Shown: in pieces, positions 60,595 to 64,000 of the stretch | Layout of the letters: every line of letters begins with the position of its first letter | Numbering within the stretch: the stretch's first letter is position 1 | Origin: an uncultured Lachnospiraceae bacterium | GTDB lineage: Bacteria > Bacillota > Clostridia > Lachnospirales > Lachnospiraceae | Length of the DNA: 64,000 nucleotides | Assembly: GCA_910579685.1 (NCBI GenBank) | Contig: CAJTVN010000016.1 | Coordinates: forward strand, 1 to 64,000 | Reading direction: 5' to 3' | The notes under the pieces: generated by a model | Seen by the model: the letters and a program-made list of their open reading frames with translations, nothing else | What the model was told of the DNA's origin: nothing | Database searches by the model: none | Program-made: the position numbers and the translations under genes

Positions 60595-60652
60595 ACATAT
60601 ACCACACTTTCACACTTTTATTGATGTTTATGTGTTGCTGTATCACATTTTT

Positions 60653-60681
60653 ATTATATACTTTCGGCAAAAAAGTTGCAA
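60653..60681 (-). promoter_or_regulatory. Promoter of the intact DUF4143 ATPase
   Basis: Minus-strand TTGCAA (60676-60681), a 17-nt spacer and TATAAT (60653-60658). Confidence 0.75.
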
Positions 60682-60701
60682 CCGCACAAGTGGAAAAATA
60701 C

Positions 60702-60753
60702 TTGACATTCTGGTTTACAACGTGTAAACTATAATTGATTTACAGGTTGTAAA
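60702..60753 (+). promoter_or_regulatory. Promoter with two BlaI-type operators (second BlaI/M56 unit)
   Basis: TTGACA (60702-60707), a 17-nt spacer and TAAACT (60725-60730). TTTACA-N3-TGTAAA occurs twice, at 60714-60728 and 60739-60753, covering the -10 region and start site. The operators differ from those at 10.9 kb in half-site spacing, so the two repressors may not cross-regulate. Confidence 0.87.
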
Positions 60754-60769
60754 CCAGAGAGGGGGAAAA

Positions 60770-61129
60770 ATGATGGAATACAAGCTTGGAGTGATCGAGA
60801 TGAGATTTGCGGATATCATATGGGAAAACGAGCCTCTGCAGTCCGGGGAGCTGGTAAGGCTGTGCGAGAAGGAGCTTGGCTGGAAGAAATCAACCACCTA
60901 CACGATTTTGCGAAGGCTCTGTGAGAGGGGGCTTTTCCAAAACCAGGAAGGAAGTGTGACCTCGCTTTTGTCAAAGGAGGAGTTTGCGGCAAGGCAGAGC
61001 GAGGAGTTTGTGGAGGAAGCCTTCGAAGGGTCGCTTCCCAGATTTCTGGCGGCCTTTACCAGGAGGAAGAAGCTGACGGATCAGGAGATTGCGGAATTGC
61101 AGAGGATAATCGAAGAGAGTGGGAGGTGA
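60770..61129 (+). CDS. BlaI/MecI-family repressor (second copy)
   Basis: The 119-residue protein has the BlaI winged helix (LQSGELVRLCEKELGWKKSTTYTILRRLCERGLF) and the C-terminal dimerisation part. It lies 6 bases before the M56 sensor gene. Two TTTACA-N3-TGTAAA operators cover its promoter. It is clearly different in sequence from the repressor at 11.0 kb, so the two are old paralogues rather than a recent copy. Confidence 0.9.
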   Translation: MMEYKLGVIEMRFADIIWENEPLQSGELVRLCEKELGWKKSTTYTILRRLCERGLFQNQEGSVTSLLSKEEFAARQSEEFVEEAFEGSLPRFLAAFTRRKKLTDQEIAELQRIIEESGR

Positions 61130-61135
61130 AAGGCC

Positions 61136-63010
61136 ATGTGGATACCAGAGCTTTTGGGAAAATTGTTTTTGGCAGTGCTTCGAATGAGCCTGAGGGGCAA
61201 CGTTGTGATCCTGTTTGTGCTGGTTTTGCGACTGCTTTTCAGGAAAGCGCCCCGGTTGTGCAGCTATCTTCTCTGGGCGGCGGTTCTGTTGCGGCTGCTG
61301 TGCCCTTTCTCCATGACAGGGGATTTTTCCGTTTTTTGCCTTTTCCGGATCGGGGAGGCGCAGGAAATGATCCACACATCCCAGAGCGGAGCGCAGAGGC
61401 TGGATCGGCTGCTTTCAGGAATCGAAACCTATACGGATGGGGGAGAAGACAGGACCGGTCCGGAAGCGGGAGATTTGGAGAAGATGGAGCGGACGGACGC
61501 TTTTGCGGCTCCCGCAGCGGAGAATCGGGGCCGGTCCGTGTTCTATGCCGTGGCACGGACGGCGGCCTGGGTCTGGCTTGCGGGAATTCTGGTCATGACG
61601 GTCCACGGCCTTATCGGGCTTGTCCGCCTGAAAAGAAAGCTTACGGGCAGCATACGTCTTCGGGACAACATTTTTTTGTCGGATCACATTGCCTCGCCCT
61701 TTGTGCTGGGCCTTTTTGCGCCCGGGATTTATCTTCCAAGCGCACTCGGGGAAGAAGAGCAAAAATATATCCTGCTCCATGAGCAGATTCATATCAGGAG
61801 AAAGGATCCGCTTATCAAGATGGCCGCCTATGCGGCTCTTGTGATTCACTGGTTCAATCCTCTTGTGTGGCTTTCCTTTTTCCTTGTGGAGAAGGACATG
61901 GAGATGTCCTGCGACGAGGCGGTTCTGCGAATGCTGGGCGAGGGGATCCGGGCGGATTATTCAGGCTCCCTTCTTCGGCTTTCTGCGGGACGAGGTATGG
62001 TGGCGGGCACACCCCTTGCTTTTGGCGAAAACAATGTGGCGGCCCGGATCCGGAACGTGATCCGTTACAGAAGGCCTGCGGCCCGGGTGGTTTTGCCTGC
62101 GGCCGTGCTTGCGCTGACGCTCACTGCCTGTCTGATGACGGATCCGGCTGTCGGTCCGGCGGATGAGAAACAGGAAGCACAGGAGAAACAGGAAACACAG
62201 GAAAAACAGGAAACGGACGAAACGGCAAAGCGGCTCGAAAAATCGGCGCAGGAGCTTGCCCTGTTAAAGGACGAGGAAGTGAAGCAGATAGCGGCATTGG
62301 AGGAGGCGTTCAAGGAGGAAGTGCGTCTGCAGGAAGCGTCAGGGGAAATCGGAAAGTGGGCTGCGGCGACCTGTGCCAGGGACGGCAGGACGGTTCTTTC
62401 CATGTGCAGCGAAGAACTCAGGGCTTTTTACGAAAAGGAGGGAATGACGGATGAAGGCGGCGTTTCCTTTGGCTGGTCCAGCCCCTGGCCGTGGGATGAG
62501 AAGAAGGACTACCGCATCATGGAGATCACGCAGAACCGTGCGCGGATCCTGTATTATGCCTGGACCTCCGATCCCCATGTGACGGTGTGGGAACAGAGCC
62601 TGTCCTGGCATTGGGAGGACGCAGGTCTTGTGATGGATGCGGCGAAGCTGGAGGTTCTGGATTCCATCTGCACGGCGGAGGAATTTTACAGGGCCTATCC
62701 GGAGGGAATCATTGACAATACGCCTGTGGATTATACTGCCAACGGAGCAGGAGAGGCTCTGAATCAGAATGCCGTAAATCACAGAAAAGACGGATACGTA
62801 TCGCCGCTCTTTGAGCCGGAGACGGCGGCAGGAGCCCTGCTGAACCTTCTGACGGATGAGAACAAGGTACAGATTACGGCGCAGAGAGAAGCGGGCAGGG
62901 CGCAGGTCGTCATTTATTTTCCGGAGGATGACAGCAGGGTTTATGTGACCATGGTGCAGCCTTACGGGGAGGACGGGGTGTGGATGGCAGCGACCTTTAT
63001 GGAAACCTAA
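61136..63010 (+). CDS. BlaR1/MecR1-like M56 sensor protease (second copy)
   Basis: The 624-residue protein has N-terminal membrane helices, a HEQIH zinc motif near residue 218, MSCDEAVLRMLG downstream, and a final helix ending in LTLTACLMT at about 325. After this comes a short tandem-like Gln/Glu-rich linker (KQEAQEKQETQEKQE) and an extracellular domain of about 220 residues. No penicillin-binding S-x-x-K/K-T-G set is visible, so the ligand is unknown. It should switch off the BlaI-type repressor encoded upstream by proteolysis. Confidence 0.9.
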   Translation: MWIPELLGKLFLAVLRMSLRGNVVILFVLVLRLLFRKAPRLCSYLLWAAVLLRLLCPFSMTGDFSVFCLFRIGEAQEMIHTSQSGAQRLDRLLSGIETYTDGGEDRTGPEAGDLEKMERTDAFAAPAAENRGRSVFYAVARTAAWVWLAGILVMTVHGLIGLVRLKRKLTGSIRLRDNIFLSDHIASPFVLGLFAPGIYLPSALGEEEQKYILLHEQIHIRRKDPLIKMAAYAALVIHWFNPLVWLSFFLVEKDMEMSCDEAVLRMLGEGIRADYSGSLLRLSAGRGMVAGTPLAFGENNVAARIRNVIRYRRPAARVVLPAAVLALTLTACLMTDPAVGPADEKQEAQEKQETQEKQETDETAKRLEKSAQELALLKDEEVKQIAALEEAFKEEVRLQEASGEIGKWAAATCARDGRTVLSMCSEELRAFYEKEGMTDEGGVSFGWSSPWPWDEKKDYRIMEITQNRARILYYAWTSDPHVTVWEQSLSWHWEDAGLVMDAAKLEVLDSICTAEEFYRAYPEGIIDNTPVDYTANGAGEALNQNAVNHRKDGYVSPLFEPETAAGALLNLLTDENKVQITAQREAGRAQVVIYFPEDDSRVYVTMVQPYGEDGVWMAATFMET

Positions 63011-63042
63011 AATATTTCCATTCGTGCGGTTGCAAATATTTC

Positions 63043-63160
63043 TTGACAGGGAAGGAAAAGTGGATTATAGTATAATTAATAAATGCAAACGTTTGCATTT
63101 GACAAATGGATGTTCTTAAACAGCATCCTTTGTTTTTACCGATAAATGCAAACGTTTGCG
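63043..63160 (+). promoter_or_regulatory. Promoter with two LacI-type palindromic operators
   Basis: TTGACA (63043-63048), a 17-nt spacer and TATAGT (63066-63071). A perfect 20-bp palindrome centred on ATGCAAACGTTTGCAT lies at 63081-63100, and a second copy, GCAAACGTTTGC, at 63148-63159, centres 63 bases apart. This suggests autorepression with DNA looping. Confidence 0.88.
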
Positions 63161-63175
63161 CAAAAGGAGATTGCT

Positions 63176-64000
63176 ATGAAGGCGACGATAAAAGATATTG
63201 CGAAAAAGGTGGGAGTCAATCCATCGACAGTGTCCCGGGTGATCAACGGGACGGCAAGTATTTCCAGTGAAACCAAGGAGAAAATCCAGGAAGCCATGCG
63301 GGAGCTGGATTACCATCCAAACAGTTTGGCCAGGAGCCTTGTAAACGGAAGCACCTTTACAATCGGGCTGGTGATTGATGCGGGTGACAGTAACGCCTTT
63401 TCCAACGCTTTCTTTATCAGGAGTGTGTCGGCTATCGAGATGGTAACGCAGGAGAGAGGATACAATCTTCTCATAACCAACGACAGCAACCGGGAGAATG
63501 AAAACGCAGTGAAAAACCTGGTTCTCGAGAATAAGGTGGACGGCGTGATCCTGCCGGTATCGTGTATGTCAGAGGAGCTCGTGGAGCTTCTGACACAAAA
63601 GGATTTTCCTTTTGTGGTCATGGGAGAGCCGGAGAGTGGGCTGGAGCGGAATTATTGGGTGGATATGAACAATGAGAATGGGAGCCGTCTGGCCGTGGAA
63701 CATCTGATCGATGCGGGCTACAGACACCCGATCCTGTTTGTGGAAAATAAGGCTGCCATGTTTGAGAAAAAGAGAATACTGGGATTTCAAAAGCAGCTGG
63801 ACTTAAGGGGAATAAAGGGAGGGGATTTGCTGGTCATTGAGTGTGGAACCGGTGCGGAGAAGATAAGAAATAAGGCAGAGGGGCTTTTGGAACAATGTCC
63901 GGGAGTGGACAGCATAATATGTACAAATAATATTGTGGCCTTTCACGTGATGAAGGAGCTTAAGAGGGGAGGTGTAAAAATACCGCAGGATATGGGGATT
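63176..64000 (+). CDS. LacI-family transcriptional regulator (cut by right edge)
   Basis: The frame is open for 275 codons from the ATG at 63176 to the window end. The helix-turn-helix reads TIKDIAKKVGVNPSTVSRVING, followed by the hinge NSLARSLVNG and the periplasmic-binding-like domain (TIGLVIDAGDSNAFSNAF, VDGVILP). It probably binds a sugar and represses a transport or hydrolase operon to its right. AAAAGGAG lies before the start. Two matching palindromes in its own leader indicate autoregulation. The C-terminal part, including most of the sugar site, is outside the window. Confidence 0.93.
   Translation, partial: MKATIKDIAKKVGVNPSTVSRVINGTASISSETKEKIQEAMRELDYHPNSLARSLVNGSTFTIGLVIDAGDSNAFSNAFFIRSVSAIEMVTQERGYNLLITNDSNRENENAVKNLVLENKVDGVILPVSCMSEELVELLTQKDFPFVVMGEPESGLERNYWVDMNNENGSRLAVEHLIDAGYRHPILFVENKAAMFEKKRILGFQKQLDLRGIKGGDLLVIECGTGAEKIRNKAEGLLEQCPGVDSIICTNNIVAFHVMKELKRGGVKIPQDMGI

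Overview
The window looks like a chromosome segment of a gut Lachnospiraceae bacterium (Bacillota, Clostridia). Its base composition is mid-range and genes are densely packed, with AGGAGG-type ribosome sites and sigma-A promoters. The contents fit: a plant-glycan uptake locus run by a YesM/YesN-type two-component system, BlaI/M56 regulator pairs, a giant FtsX-type permease, ferredoxin-type oxidoreductases, type III pantothenate kinase and many MerR-type regulators. The species is not determined. Two genes are cut by the window edges: a TipAS-type MerR regulator on the left and a LacI-type regulator on the right.

Layout. 1-9.7 kb holds small stress and regulatory genes: MerR, Crp/Fnr, GNAT, thioredoxin, a YdeI-like protein, a MarR/flavodoxin operon behind a perfect dyad operator, a MerR regulator divergent from a MATE pump, LrgAB and a ferredoxin-type aldo/keto-reductase-like protein. 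A 320-nt foldback palindrome sits between the MerR gene and the MATE promoter. 10.9-19.3 kb is a BlaI/M56 pair followed by a lipoprotein and an ABC/FtsX transporter with a 400-residue coiled coil. 19.4-24.2 kb holds a hemerythrin/CheX-like/receiver fusion, a prepilin peptidase and a CoA operon (pantothenate carrier, CoaX, CoaBC).

24.4-31.6 kb is an accessory region. It contains a frameshifted hydrolase, a TnpB-like protein that lacks all three RuvC catalytic acids, a structured non-coding stretch after it, truncated surface-polymer-type genes interrupted by a small repeat, and an unassigned pair (PP-loop ATPase plus a single-cluster Fe-S protein, each with a Rossmann-like domain). 31.7-38.3 kb carries DUF2804, nitroreductase, phosphoesterase, a BMP-like protein without signal peptide, HPr and a GH13 enzyme.

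38.5-46.3 kb is a coherent arabinoxylan-type locus: response regulator and kinase on the minus strand, and divergently a GH51 arabinofuranosidase, a solute-binding lipoprotein and two permeases. No transporter ATPase is encoded here, so one is probably shared. 46.4-50.2 kb adds a cytoplasmic GH10 xylanase, an amidohydrolase and a lipoprotein hydrolase. 50.3-57.2 kb has glycerate kinase, a MerR regulator, an unknown membrane protein, a Sel1-repeat protein, and a membrane-bound XRE regulator with a lipoprotein.

57.2-60.6 kb is a debris zone: a MITE-like element with direct repeats, an antitoxin whose PIN toxin is broken by the same small repeat seen at 28 kb, an AAA/DUF4143 ATPase missing its Walker A region, and an intact relative. 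60.7-64 kb is a second BlaI/M56 pair and the LacI-type regulator behind two palindromic operators. I saw no tRNA, rRNA, CRISPR array or intact insertion sequence. The strongest candidates for something undescribed are the nuclease-dead TnpB-like locus, the foldback palindrome, the gene-interrupting small repeat and the PP-loop/Fe-S pair.
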